From assembly GCA_009838465.1 (NCBI GenBank), contig VXRN01000023.1, positions 1-64,000 on the forward strand: DNA of 64,000 nucleotides. Reading direction: 5' to 3'. Below are positions 19,858 through 29,056 of this stretch, piece after piece; positions within the stretch are counted from its first letter, which is position 1, and each line of letters begins with the position of its first letter. Below the pieces are notes generated by a model. That model did not search any database, was not told the DNA's origin, and was given only the letters and a program-made list of their open reading frames with translations. Source of the stretch: Dehalococcoidia bacterium (GTDB lineage Bacteria; Chloroflexota; Dehalococcoidia; Lucifugimonadales; UBA1123). A program made the position numbers and the translations under genes.

Positions 19858-20706
19858 TCAGGACGGCGGCGTGAGGTTATAGACTAACCCCAGACGTCGT
19901 GTGAGTTCGTTGTAGAAGGCGGTCCTTGGCTTGGAGCGGAGGAACTTTGCCTCGTGGGGGCTGCGCGAAATGCTGACCTTGGATCCGGGCGGGAGTTGCA
20001 TATCTTCCAGGCCGTCCACGCTCACGAGCGCGGTCTTGTCTTCGCCGGTCGAAAGGACTATCCGTGTGTCGTGAGGCAGAACCAATCCATCGCGCAGTCC
20101 GGTGTGAGCGGCCACGGGTTGGAGCATCATCATGAGCGCTTCGGGGAAGAAGATAGGCCCGCCCGCCGAAAGCGCGTATCCAGTGCTCCCGGTCGGTGTG
20201 GAGACGACGAGCGCGTCTGCCCTGTACGTGGTCAGGAACTCGCCGTCCACCACGGTATCAATGTCCAGCAGATGCGCGACTCCTTTGCGCCCCACCACCA
20301 CGTCATTCAGGGCGTCCATGCTCAGGACTGTCCTATCGTCCGCGTCCGTGACGTCCGCCCTGAGCATCATTCGTCGTTCAACGCGAACGTTGCCGTTCAG
20401 GTAGTGAGGGAGACGTTCCTGGGCCTCCTGCACCCTGAGTTCGCTCATGAAGCCCACGCGACCCATGTTCACGGCGACCACCGGAATCGAGAAAGCGGCA
20501 ATGGAGTGGATGGTACGCAGGATTGTCCCGTCTCCTCCCGCTACGACGACGAGCGAGGTGTCGGGGAACCTGTCTTCGCAATCGGCCACGTCGTAGGCGG
20601 AGGACACCCATGACCGCTGGCCCAGATCAAGGCTGGTCACGAGAGACTCGATAAGCAGTGGGGCGTCGTCCACGAGGGCGTTATAGACGAATCCTATGAG
20701 GGACAT
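19858..20706 (-). CDS. nadK: NAD kinase
   Basis: The 282-residue protein phosphorylates NAD to NADP. The ATP-site GGDG is at residues 57-60, NMGRVGF at 80-86, and the NAD-binding region VVSTPTGSTGYALSAGGP is intact. It starts 10 bp after nuoN and so probably lies at the end of the nuo transcript. This is a housekeeping enzyme. Confidence 0.95.
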   Translation of the reverse strand: MSLIGFVYNALVDDAPLLIESLVTSLDLGQRSWVSSAYDVADCEDRFPDTSLVVVAGGDGTILRTIHSIAAFSIPVVAVNMGRVGFMSELRVQEAQERLPHYLNGNVRVERRMMLRADVTDADDRTVLSMDALNDVVVGRKGVAHLLDIDTVVDGEFLTTYRADALVVSTPTGSTGYALSAGGPIFFPEALMMMLQPVAAHTGLRDGLVLPHDTRIVLSTGEDKTALVSVDGLEDMQLPPGSKVSISRSPHEAKFLRSKPRTAFYNELTRRLGLVYNLTPPS

Positions 20707-20716
20707 CGTCGTTCCC

Positions 20717-22228
20717 TCACACGCCGAGTACGCTTACAGCGGACCTCGCAAGGTCAATGAGAGGGGTGGGATAAACACCGAAAATGAATGTGGCAGCGGC
20801 AGTTGCGGTGAGGGCCACTCCGGTCGCGGCGTCGGCGACTACCGGCTTGTCTTCGGCAGGATCGCGCAGGTACATGACTTTGACCACTCGCAGGTAGTAG
20901 TAGGCGGATATGACACTGTTCACCATGCCCGCTACCGCAAGCCATTCGAGATTGGCGTTGACCGCCGCTCCGAACAGATAGACCTTGGACATGAATCCGA
21001 TGGTCGGAGGGATTCCGGTGAGAGAAATCATTGCGAATGCCATCGCCGCGGCGATCAGAGGAGCGCGCCGCGCCATGCCCGCGTAGTCGTCTATTTCGTC
21101 AGAGTCTATCTTGTTGGATACGGCTATGACCGCGCCGAATACCAGCAGGTTGGTGGCGACGTATCCGCCGAGGTAGAACAGCACGGCGGACGGGCCTGCG
21201 TCCATGCTTCCGCTCTGAGCACGGGCAGCGAAAGCGGCAAGTCCGACCATCACATATCCGGCGTGGGCAATGGTGCTGTATGCCAGCATTCGCTTTATGT
21301 TGTTCTGCCGAATGGCGACCAGGTTGCCGAAGGTCATGGAAACGATACTGAGGATTGCAAAGATCGCCGCCCAGTTCTCGCTGAATGCCTCGAACGGGAA
21401 GGATATATAGAACAGGCGAAGTATCACCGCGAATCCTGCGGCCTTGGAGGCCACGGAGAGGAACGCGGTTATCGGTGTGGGCGCTCCCTCGTACACGTCC
21501 GGCGCCCAGAACTGGAACGGTACGCTCGAAATCTTGAAGCCGAATCCGGCTATGAGAAGAATGACACCGAAGAGTAGCGCCTTATTGTCCCCAAACGCCG
21601 CCTGCGGGTCCAGAACGCCGTATGATATAAGCCGTTCTATCTGGGACGCGATGCCTTCGAGCGAGGTGGTTCCGGTGAATCCATAAATGTAAACCATCCC
21701 GTACAGAATAACCCCAGAGCTTATGGCGCTCAGTATCAGGAACTTCATGCCCGACTCGGCGGATTTGCCGTCGCGCAGGAACGCAGCGAGCGCCGCGGAT
21801 GGCAGGGCGGTCAACTCGAGCGCGACATATATGGAGATGAGTTCGGTGGCCGATGCGAGAAGCATCATGCCGGAGGTGGAGAGCAATACCAATCCGTAGA
21901 ACTCGCCCTGGAAATTGCGGATACGTTGGACGTATCCGGCGGACATGAGAATCACCAGCGCGGCCGCTATGGACAGCAGGAATTTGAAGAACAGGCTGAA
22001 CTTGTCAACGACCAGCGTTCCGAAGATGCCCTGCATCTGGCTGACGGATGAATTGTCCAGGTCTATCCACAGGATGACGCTGAGAATGACCGGAACGATC
22101 AGCCCCAGCGCCCCGAATGCGGCAAGCAAGCTCTTACGGGATACCACAAGATCCAGCAGTATGAGCGCCATCGCTATCGCTGCGAGCGACAGTTCGGGAG
22201 ATAGCAGGTATATGTCGTGTAGAGTCAT
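20717..22228 (-). CDS. nuoN: Complex I membrane subunit N
   Basis: This 503-residue, Mrp-type antiporter-like subunit has about 14 membrane helices. It carries the quinone-oxidoreductase signature around GSMDAGPSAVLFYLGGYVATNL, and the proton-channel lysine/glutamate region of the family (for example RQNNIKRMLAYSTIAHAGY). It forms part of the proton-pumping membrane arm and is the last of the eleven nuo genes here. Confidence 0.93.
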   Translation of the reverse strand: MTLHDIYLLSPELSLAAIAMALILLDLVVSRKSLLAAFGALGLIVPVILSVILWIDLDNSSVSQMQGIFGTLVVDKFSLFFKFLLSIAAALVILMSAGYVQRIRNFQGEFYGLVLLSTSGMMLLASATELISIYVALELTALPSAALAAFLRDGKSAESGMKFLILSAISSGVILYGMVYIYGFTGTTSLEGIASQIERLISYGVLDPQAAFGDNKALLFGVILLIAGFGFKISSVPFQFWAPDVYEGAPTPITAFLSVASKAAGFAVILRLFYISFPFEAFSENWAAIFAILSIVSMTFGNLVAIRQNNIKRMLAYSTIAHAGYVMVGLAAFAARAQSGSMDAGPSAVLFYLGGYVATNLLVFGAVIAVSNKIDSDEIDDYAGMARRAPLIAAAMAFAMISLTGIPPTIGFMSKVYLFGAAVNANLEWLAVAGMVNSVISAYYYLRVVKVMYLRDPAEDKPVVADAATGVALTATAAATFIFGVYPTPLIDLARSAVSVLGV

Positions 22229-22250
22229 ACTGGGATCGTGTCCCTCTTGT

Positions 22251-23768
22251 TTACTGTGCGCTCACTACTGCGTTCTGCAGGGAATCTACTATTGGGGCTA
22301 TTCCAATCGAGAACACGTCGGCAATGGTGGAAGGGAATATCCCAACGACCATGATTGCGATGATCAATGCCGCAACCGGCACCATTTCGAGAGGCGTTGC
22401 GTCCGTAAGGTCGTCCAGCCTCGAATTGCGGGGGCCGAGCATCACCCGCTGCAACATCCATAAGATGTAGCCTGCGGTGAGAACCACTCCGAACGCGCCA
22501 ATCGCAGTCAGCCAACCCCATACCGGGAAGGTACCGAGGAAGACGTGGATCTCCGAAACGAAGCCGGCTGTGGCCGGAAGGCCAAGTGAAGCAAGTCCGG
22601 CGACCGCCAGAGACGCGGACAGGACGGGCATATGCACCGCGAGGCCGCCGAGGTCGGGTATGTGGCGAGTGTGCGCCCGCTCGTAAACGTAGCCTACGAG
22701 GAGGAACAGCAGCCCGGTGATAGCGCCGTGCGTGAACATCTGGAGGGACGCTCCCGTCAGTCCGAGCGGCGATACCTGTCCGGCGACGCCGACGGCGGAC
22801 GACAGTCCGAGCACCACGAATCCCATGTGGCTTATCGAGCTGAACGCAATCAGCCGCTTCATGTCCGTCTGTCGCAGGACGACGGAGGCGCCGTACAGGA
22901 TGTTTACCACTCCCGCTGTCGCCAACAGCCAGGAGGCGTCTCTCAGCACGTCGGGGAACATCGCCGCCGATACTCGCAGCATTCCATACGCGCCCATCTT
23001 CAGAAGCACGCCGGCAAGCATGACGCTCGCGGCCGTGGGCGCATCGGTGTGGGCGTCGGGCAGCCAGGTGTGCAGAGGCCATATCGGCAGCTTGACAGCG
23101 AAGGCCACGAAGAGCATGGCGAATACCACGACCGAAGGAAGCAGCAGCTTGCTTGCGCCAATTGCGGCGGGCAGTTCGGTCATATCGAACGTTCCGGTGG
23201 AGAAGAAGAGGACCAGGATACCCACCAGCATGAACGCGCTGCCGAGTATGGTGAAGATGAGGAACTTCATCGCGGAGTATTCGCGACGCCCGCTTCCCCA
23301 TATGGATATGAGGAAGAACATGGGGATGAGTTCCAGCTCCCAGAACAGGAAGAACAGGAAGAAGTCCAGGGAGGTAAACACACCCATGACCGCGCCCTGT
23401 AGCGCGAGCAGCCAGACGAAATATTCTCTGACCCGCATATTGATGCTCCAGGAGGCGAATATCGCCACCATTCCGAGCAGTCCGGTGAGCAAAACGAGCG
23501 GAGCACTCAGGCCGTCAATCCCCAAGAAGTACTGCACATTGAATGATTCAATTGGAATCCAGTTCGTCGCCTTGTCAACAAGCTGGTACTGCGCGGCGCC
23601 TTGGGAGGTGTCATAGAGAAGGAATATCACGAACGTCAGCGCGAGTTCGACCAGCGACACAATCGCCGCGAACCACTTCACCATGACGGGATTCCGTCCG
23701 AACAGCGCGATAATAACCGCTGCCGCTATGGGCAGGAATACCGCAATTGTCAGCCAGCCTTCGAACAA
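22251..23768 (-). CDS. nuoM: Complex I membrane subunit M
   Basis: The 505-residue antiporter-like subunit has HTWLPDAHTDAPTAASVMLAG, the hallmark of NuoM/ND4, and RQTDMKRLIAFSSISHMGF. The frame opens with TTG at 23768 before FEGWLTIAVFLP; no ATG start is available nearby. The gene is separated from nuoL by 212 bp of repeat DNA, the only large gap in the operon, but reads in the same direction. Confidence 0.93.
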   Translation of the reverse strand: MFEGWLTIAVFLPIAAAVIIALFGRNPVMVKWFAAIVSLVELALTFVIFLLYDTSQGAAQYQLVDKATNWIPIESFNVQYFLGIDGLSAPLVLLTGLLGMVAIFASWSINMRVREYFVWLLALQGAVMGVFTSLDFFLFFLFWELELIPMFFLISIWGSGRREYSAMKFLIFTILGSAFMLVGILVLFFSTGTFDMTELPAAIGASKLLLPSVVVFAMLFVAFAVKLPIWPLHTWLPDAHTDAPTAASVMLAGVLLKMGAYGMLRVSAAMFPDVLRDASWLLATAGVVNILYGASVVLRQTDMKRLIAFSSISHMGFVVLGLSSAVGVAGQVSPLGLTGASLQMFTHGAITGLLFLLVGYVYERAHTRHIPDLGGLAVHMPVLSASLAVAGLASLGLPATAGFVSEIHVFLGTFPVWGWLTAIGAFGVVLTAGYILWMLQRVMLGPRNSRLDDLTDATPLEMVPVAALIIAIMVVGIFPSTIADVFSIGIAPIVDSLQNAVVSAQ

Positions 23769-23876
23769 GTTTTTCTTTCCCTTGCGACTATCTTAGAACT
23801 AACGCTGCATCCATTTATCTTCGCCACTACCCAGAATGCCGAGGCTAGTGGATTGCCGAGCGGCGAGGCTCTTCGA

Positions 23877-23955
23877 GCGTTCCCGCCTTCGCGGGAATGA
23901 CTGAATTGTCGTTTACCCTCACCCCAACCCTCTCCCTCAGGGAGAGGGGATTTTC
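23877..23955. repeat. Family B plus family A repeats inside the nuo operon
   Basis: A family B palindrome (23879-23901, CCCGCCTTCGCGGG) runs through GACTGAATTGT into a short-form family A hairpin (23914-23955). The same junction phrase ACTGAATTGT followed by a family A unit recurs at 33101-33115, so the composite has moved or duplicated as one unit. Confidence 0.78.
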
Positions 23956-23980
23956 AACATTCAAATGACGAATAGTGGTA

Positions 23981-26071
23981 CTAGAGGAACCATAGGTACA
24001 GTCCCAGCATGACAAGGATTCCCACTGAGATGGCCGCTCCATACTGTTGAAGCTGGCCTGTTTGGAGTTGGCGCAGGGGAGTGCCGATATTGGCGCCCAG
24101 CCAGCCTATCCGGTCTGCGGCCCAGTCCACGATATTCTTGTCGCCCCAGTCCAGTATTCGGGCCGCGCCATTATAGAACACGCGGCGTACAATAATATCC
24201 TCGTACAGTTCGTCGAAATAATACTTCCTGCTGAGCGTGGTGTAGGCCGACTTGAATCGCTGGCCCATTGCCTCCGCCGACCACCGCTGGCGATAGTACA
24301 TCATATAGGCGACGAAGATGCCCGCGACCGCGACTGCGGTGGACACCAGCGCCAACGGAAGATCGAAACTCGGTATCTTTACATACACCCAACCCTCGCC
24401 CATGAAGTGGACGAACCAGTGGGCCGGAACGAGGCCGAGGTCAACGAGCGGGTTGGAGACGAATCCTATCAGGATGGCTAGGACGGCCAGAATTGCCAGC
24501 GGAGCCACCATCACCCAGGGGGACTCGTGAAGGCTCACGTGTCCGAGGTGAAGTTCCTCAGATTCCTCACCCGCATCCTGGGCTTCGGAGTCCGCGCCGC
24601 CCCTGAAATCGCCGTCGAAAGTCATGAACAGGGCGCGGAACATGTAGAACGCGGTCATGAACACGGCCACAAGCCCGAGCGCATACACGAAGTACCCGAC
24701 TAGACTCTCAGCATGGGCCGCGCTCGCCAGAATCTCGTCCTTACTCCAGAATCCGGACGTCGGGAATATGCCGGCCAGCGCGACACTTCCCGCCAGGAAG
24801 GTTATATAGGTCCAGGGCATATATCGCCGCAGGCCCCCCATGTACTTCATGTTGAAGGTACCGGATGCATGATTGACCGATCCGGAGCCGAGGAAGAGCA
24901 GCGCTTTGAAGAATGCGTGGGTGAACAGGTGGAAGATCGCAAATGCGTAAGCTCCTACTCCCAACGCCATCATCATGTATCCAAGCTGGCTGACGGTGGA
25001 GTAGGCGAGGACGCGCTTGATGTCGTTCGCCACAAGACCCATGGAAGCGGCGAAAATGGCGGTGAAGCCGCCGATAAGCGCAACGACGGTCATCATCTCG
25101 CTGGATGCCTGGAACACGGGGAAGAATCGAGCAACCAGGAACACTCCCGCAGCCACCATTGTCGCGGCGTGAATGAGCGCGCTCACCGGCGTCGGGCCCT
25201 CCATAGCGTCGGGAAGCCAGGTGTGCAGCGGGAACTGCCCGGACTTTCCTATGGCTCCGGCGAATATGCCGGCAGCAACCCAAGTGGCGACTGCGCCGGA
25301 CACGAGGCCAAGTTCCACGGCCTTGTAGAGGTCCGTGACGTCCAGGCCGTTCAATCCAGCGGTTGCCAGCAGGTCCTGATTCGTGAACAGGTACAGTATC
25401 GCAAGCAGGAATCCGAAGTCTCCCACGCGGGTAACTATGAACGCCTTCTTTGCCGCGTTCGCCGCGGACGTGCGTCCGTACCAGAATCCTATGAGCAGGT
25501 ATGAGCATAGCCCGACCAATTCCCAGAACACGAAAATCTGGATGATGTTGGATGCCAGCACGAGACCGACCATCGAGGCGGTGAACAGAGACATGTAGGC
25601 GTAATATCGGGCGTATGCAGGGTTGTCCTCCTCGCTCATGTACCCTACGGAGTAGATCTGCACCATCAGGCTGACGCCGGTGACCACCACGAGCATTATG
25701 GCCGTAAGCGGATCCATCAGTATGCCGACGTTCAATTCGAACGCGCCTACCACCAGCCACTGGTGAGGCTCGAATTCTATCTTGCCGTCTCCGGTTATCG
25801 TGCCGGACAGCGCCATTAGCGATATGACGAAACTGGCGCCGACCGCGATGATGGTCAGCAGTCCCGCTAAGGAGCCCAGGAAATCCCTGGGAGATTCATC
25901 GTGTCCCGAATGGGCCGCGTCCTCGGACTCGCCGCTTGCCTCATGGGCTTGAGGCGACAGAAATCCGCCGTAGGTTCGGATACGGGACGCGGGCCAGATG
26001 ATGAAGGCAATAACCAGAAACGACGCCAGTGGCGCGAACAGAGTAAGCCATACCAGCGTTTCAGATACCAT
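23981..26071 (-). CDS. nuoL: Complex I membrane subunit L
   Basis: The 696-residue protein is the distal antiporter-like subunit, with HTWLPDAMEGPTPVSALIHAATMV and NDIKRVLAYSTVSQLGYMM. The C-terminal third holds the lateral helix region that runs along the membrane arm. A charged, Glu/Asp/Ser-rich stretch (GGADSEAQDAGEESEE) interrupts the hydrophobic profile near residue 500. Its ATG directly follows the stop of the 64-residue gene, whose end supplies GAGGAAG as ribosome-binding site. Confidence 0.94.
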   Translation of the reverse strand: MVSETLVWLTLFAPLASFLVIAFIIWPASRIRTYGGFLSPQAHEASGESEDAAHSGHDESPRDFLGSLAGLLTIIAVGASFVISLMALSGTITGDGKIEFEPHQWLVVGAFELNVGILMDPLTAIMLVVVTGVSLMVQIYSVGYMSEEDNPAYARYYAYMSLFTASMVGLVLASNIIQIFVFWELVGLCSYLLIGFWYGRTSAANAAKKAFIVTRVGDFGFLLAILYLFTNQDLLATAGLNGLDVTDLYKAVELGLVSGAVATWVAAGIFAGAIGKSGQFPLHTWLPDAMEGPTPVSALIHAATMVAAGVFLVARFFPVFQASSEMMTVVALIGGFTAIFAASMGLVANDIKRVLAYSTVSQLGYMMMALGVGAYAFAIFHLFTHAFFKALLFLGSGSVNHASGTFNMKYMGGLRRYMPWTYITFLAGSVALAGIFPTSGFWSKDEILASAAHAESLVGYFVYALGLVAVFMTAFYMFRALFMTFDGDFRGGADSEAQDAGEESEELHLGHVSLHESPWVMVAPLAILAVLAILIGFVSNPLVDLGLVPAHWFVHFMGEGWVYVKIPSFDLPLALVSTAVAVAGIFVAYMMYYRQRWSAEAMGQRFKSAYTTLSRKYYFDELYEDIIVRRVFYNGAARILDWGDKNIVDWAADRIGWLGANIGTPLRQLQTGQLQQYGAAISVGILVMLGLYLWFL

Positions 26072-26266
26072 CTACAGCTTCCTCAGAATCTCGTCGGCCA
26101 CGTGTTCCCGACCCTTGGGGACGTATATTTTGAACGACACTCGCTCGCCCCACTCCATGATGTCGCCAACCGGAAGTATCTTAGTTGGAAGCCCGTCCCC
26201 TTCCAAGACGTCCTTCCACATTTCAGCCATCATAAGATTAGGCGCGGTCCTGTATTCAACCCACAT
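26072..26266 (-). CDS. Small DUF2007-like protein embedded in the nuo operon
   Basis: The 64-residue soluble protein has the layout of the DUF2007 'putative signal-transducing' family: a start with APNLMMAEMWKDVLEGDGLPTKIL, then a beta hairpin, then YVPKGREHVADEILRKL. It lies 12 bp after nuoK and touches nuoL with no gap, so it is firmly co-translated with complex I. It may help assembly or regulate the complex, but this is inference from position only. Confidence 0.7.
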   Translation of the reverse strand: MWVEYRTAPNLMMAEMWKDVLEGDGLPTKILPVGDIMEWGERVSFKIYVPKGREHVADEILRKL

Positions 26267-26278
26267 AAGAAAGTACCT

Positions 26279-26629
26279 CTACTTCTTCATCTGGGCCGCG
26301 TCCGTTACGAAGATGGTCGAACGGCTTCTGTAGATAGCGATAACGATAGCGAGTCCAAGAGCGACCTCCGCCGCGGCTATCGTGATTATGAATATAGCGA
26401 ATATCTGCCCTGTCAGAAGAGACTGGGCTATGTCCGGCGCCCTGGAGCCAGTATTCGCCAGGGTAGCGGGAACCGAATAGCGTGAGAACGCAACAGCGGC
26501 GAGATTTACCGCGTTGAACATAAGCTCGACGGACATCAGCACCGCGATGGCGTTACGCTTGGACAGCGCGCCGTAAAGTCCAATGGAGAACAGGATTGCG
26601 GAAACAATCAGGAAATTTTCCAGGCTCAA
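26279..26629 (-). CDS. nuoK: Complex I membrane subunit K
   Basis: The 116-residue protein has three membrane helices. ENFLIVSAILFSIGLYGAL opens it and VLMSVELMFNAVNL carries the conserved membrane glutamate of ND4L. I prefer the TTG at 26629, with AAAGGTGAA just upstream, over a GTG 15 bp earlier that has no such site and would overlap nuoJ. NuoK couples the quinone site to the pumping subunits. Confidence 0.9.
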   Translation of the reverse strand: MSLENFLIVSAILFSIGLYGALSKRNAIAVLMSVELMFNAVNLAAVAFSRYSVPATLANTGSRAPDIAQSLLTGQIFAIFIITIAAAEVALGLAIVIAIYRSRSTIFVTDAAQMKK

Positions 26630-26633
26630 CGCT

Positions 26634-27191
26634 TCACCTTTCACGGATCAGCGCGAGAGCGCCAATGATAGCTGCCAGAAGTACGACCGACGCGACCTCG
26701 AAAGCGAGTACAAAGTCCTGGATCAACAGCCGTCCTATCGAGGGTATCGTATTCGAGAACACCTTCTTTACTTCATTCTCTACCCCGGCGCTAAGGCTTC
26801 CGTTTCTCAGAACGTCGTCCAGAATCAGCCAGTTCGTATCCACCGCGACGAAGATCGCTGCCGCGCCAAACAGAGCGGCCAGAATGCCCACAGGGATTCT
26901 CATCGAGTGGGCCGCGCTTCCGCGCTCCACTTCGCCGGTCATTAGTATGGCGAAGATAATCAGCACTGAAATCGCGCCAACATAGATAAGCACCTGCACG
27001 GCTGCCAGAAACTCGGCGCGGAGCAGCACGAACATCCCGGCGACCGCCATGAAAGACACCACGAGGAAGAGCGCTGCCCTGAACAGGTTCTGCAGTTGAA
27101 CGACCGCGACAGCCGCCACGATGCTAGAAATCGCCAAGAGCCAGAACGCTATATCAATGAATAACGAAGCCTCTGTTCCCTGTCCCAGCAT
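26634..27191 (-). CDS. nuoJ: Complex I membrane subunit J
   Basis: The 185-residue protein has five membrane helices. The hallmark region AAVQVLIYVGAISVLIIFAILM corresponds to the pi-bulge helix of ND6/NuoJ. The ATG at 27191 shares its A with the stop of nuoI (TGATG), which decides the start over an upstream GTG inside nuoI. Confidence 0.9.
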   Translation of the reverse strand: MLGQGTEASLFIDIAFWLLAISSIVAAVAVVQLQNLFRAALFLVVSFMAVAGMFVLLRAEFLAAVQVLIYVGAISVLIIFAILMTGEVERGSAAHSMRIPVGILAALFGAAAIFVAVDTNWLILDDVLRNGSLSAGVENEVKKVFSNTIPSIGRLLIQDFVLAFEVASVVLLAAIIGALALIRER

Positions 27192-27865
27192 CAGCGCTGC
27201 CCCCACCTGTGCTGCTGGTCGGTCAGCGTCGGCTTTTCGTGCCGATGCACCTCGCGCCAGTCAGCTTCGGCGCCCTCCAGCGGGTTATAGTCCTGCGTCG
27301 TCTCCAGTTGCGGCCTGAACCAGTGGCTGGGTCGCTTGGGAGACGCCACAAGCCTCGCTTTATCTATCACGAGGTCGGCGCGCCTGTATCGGCCCTCCTC
27401 GAAGCCGCTGCCCATGTGAAGCGCGTCGTATGGACAGGCTTCCACGCAGAGGCCGCAGAACATACACCGCCCGATGTCAATGTCGAAGACTTCCAGGAAG
27501 TATTTGTCGCCTTCCTGAATGTCCGTCTTTGCCGGGTTGGTGACGATCTCGATTATGCCCAGGGGACAATACTTAGCGCAGGAAGCGCACCCGGTACAGC
27601 GGTTCTCGTACCATGAGAACTCCTCGCCCCTAAACCTGGGATGCTGGTACTGTCTGTCGGGTACAGACGCGAGCCCGACCAGGGCCTTGAAAGCCTCACC
27701 CGGCTGTTTGAGCGTGAAAGACACCGGATTCTGGTTGTTGATCTTCGCAAGTCCGAAGATGCTTACCTTACGGTCCGGGTATTGATTAACGGTGAACACT
27801 CGCCCGGGCGTTACGAGGTTCTTCATAGTAACGCCCAGACCCTTGACCAGTGAGAGGCCATACAT
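27191..27865 (-). CDS. nuoI: Complex I subunit I, 2x[4Fe-4S]
   Basis: The 224-residue peripheral subunit carries two ferredoxin motifs: Cys90, 93, 96, 100 and Cys134, 137, 140, 144. These hold clusters N6a and N6b, which pass electrons to NuoB. It is longer than typical NuoI at the C-terminus, with a basic WFRPQLETTQDYNPLEG tail. It lies 3 bp after nuoH and overlaps nuoJ by one base. Confidence 0.94.
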   Translation of the reverse strand: MYGLSLVKGLGVTMKNLVTPGRVFTVNQYPDRKVSIFGLAKINNQNPVSFTLKQPGEAFKALVGLASVPDRQYQHPRFRGEEFSWYENRCTGCASCAKYCPLGIIEIVTNPAKTDIQEGDKYFLEVFDIDIGRCMFCGLCVEACPYDALHMGSGFEEGRYRRADLVIDKARLVASPKRPSHWFRPQLETTQDYNPLEGAEADWREVHRHEKPTLTDQQHRWGQR

Positions 27866-27868
27866 AAT

Positions 27869-29056
27869 CTAATCAGCCTCCGCGTACATATTGGCCAGTG
27901 GGGAAGGCGTGGGCGCCGGACGCTCAAGCCTTCGCTGGCCGAGTATTTTGGCAGTCGCTACTATCGCCACTATCATTACTACCCAGTTTATCGCCGCCAT
28001 TATCCAGAGCGATCTTGCCGAGATACCGCCCGCGTCGTCCTGGAGTATAACAACCTGCGCCGCCACTACGAAGATGTTCAGCAGTGAAAGAGGGAACAAC
28101 CCTTTCCAGGCGAACCCCATGATTTGGTCAACCCGCAGGCGAGGCCAGGTCGCTCTTACCCAGAGTAGCGCGAAGATCACGGCAAACGTCTTCAGTACAA
28201 ACCATACCTGTCCTGGAATGGGATCGAAACCTCTCGTACCGCCTAAGAATAGGGTCGTAATCACAAGCGCTGTGATGATGGGAGCCATGAATTCAGCGAG
28301 GAACAACACGGCGAATTTAATACCGCTGTACTCCGTATTATAGCCCGAACCAAGCTCCGATTCCGCCTCTATCTGGTCGAACGGCGTTCGACTCATTTCC
28401 GCCGAAGCCGCCGCCACGAATATCAGGAATCCAAGCGGCTGCACCAGCAGGAACGGTATAGTCTGCATTTCCACGATGTGGAAGAGCGACAGAGACCCGG
28501 AGAGAATCAGGACTCCGACCACACCCAGCGCCATCGGGACCTCGTAGCTTACGAGCATAGCCACGCCGCGCATCGAGCCCAGCATCGCGTACTTGTTCGC
28601 CGAGCCCCATCCGGCCATGAAAATGGCAATCGTATTCACGGAGGTCACGCCCAGTACGAACAGGATGCCGATATTCAGCTTTCCGAGGAAACTATCCGGT
28701 CCGAATGGGATAACCGCCGCGACAATCAGGGTGGGAACTACGAGAACAAGCGGTGCGAACGTCATCACCCAGCGGTCGGCCTCGTCGGGCGTCGTATCCT
28801 CTTTCGTGATCAGCTTCACCAGGTCGGCTATGGGCTGCAGGATTCCGAACGGCCCCCACCGATTCGGGCCGAGCCTGTTCTGGAACCTGCCCAACGTCCT
28901 GCGCTCGAACCAGGTGTAAACGGCGGTGGACAACATCAATACGTTGATTACAAGAAAAGCGAGCGCGCCGGCCGCTATCGTAAACGCCACCCATTCCAGT
29001 CCGTTGGGAACGAAGCCGTTGAAGAAACCATATATGCTTATGAAATCCAGGCTCAC
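27869..29056 (-). CDS. nuoH: Complex I membrane subunit H
   Basis: The 395-residue subunit has about eight helices and forms the quinone entry site. Signatures are RFQNRLGPNRWGPFGILQPIAD near residue 56 and SRTPFDQIEAESELGSGYNTEYSG in the third loop. The start overlaps nuoD's stop by 4 bp (ATGA). Confidence 0.95.
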   Translation of the reverse strand: MSLDFISIYGFFNGFVPNGLEWVAFTIAAGALAFLVINVLMLSTAVYTWFERRTLGRFQNRLGPNRWGPFGILQPIADLVKLITKEDTTPDEADRWVMTFAPLVLVVPTLIVAAVIPFGPDSFLGKLNIGILFVLGVTSVNTIAIFMAGWGSANKYAMLGSMRGVAMLVSYEVPMALGVVGVLILSGSLSLFHIVEMQTIPFLLVQPLGFLIFVAAASAEMSRTPFDQIEAESELGSGYNTEYSGIKFAVLFLAEFMAPIITALVITTLFLGGTRGFDPIPGQVWFVLKTFAVIFALLWVRATWPRLRVDQIMGFAWKGLFPLSLLNIFVVAAQVVILQDDAGGISARSLWIMAAINWVVMIVAIVATAKILGQRRLERPAPTPSPLANMYAEAD

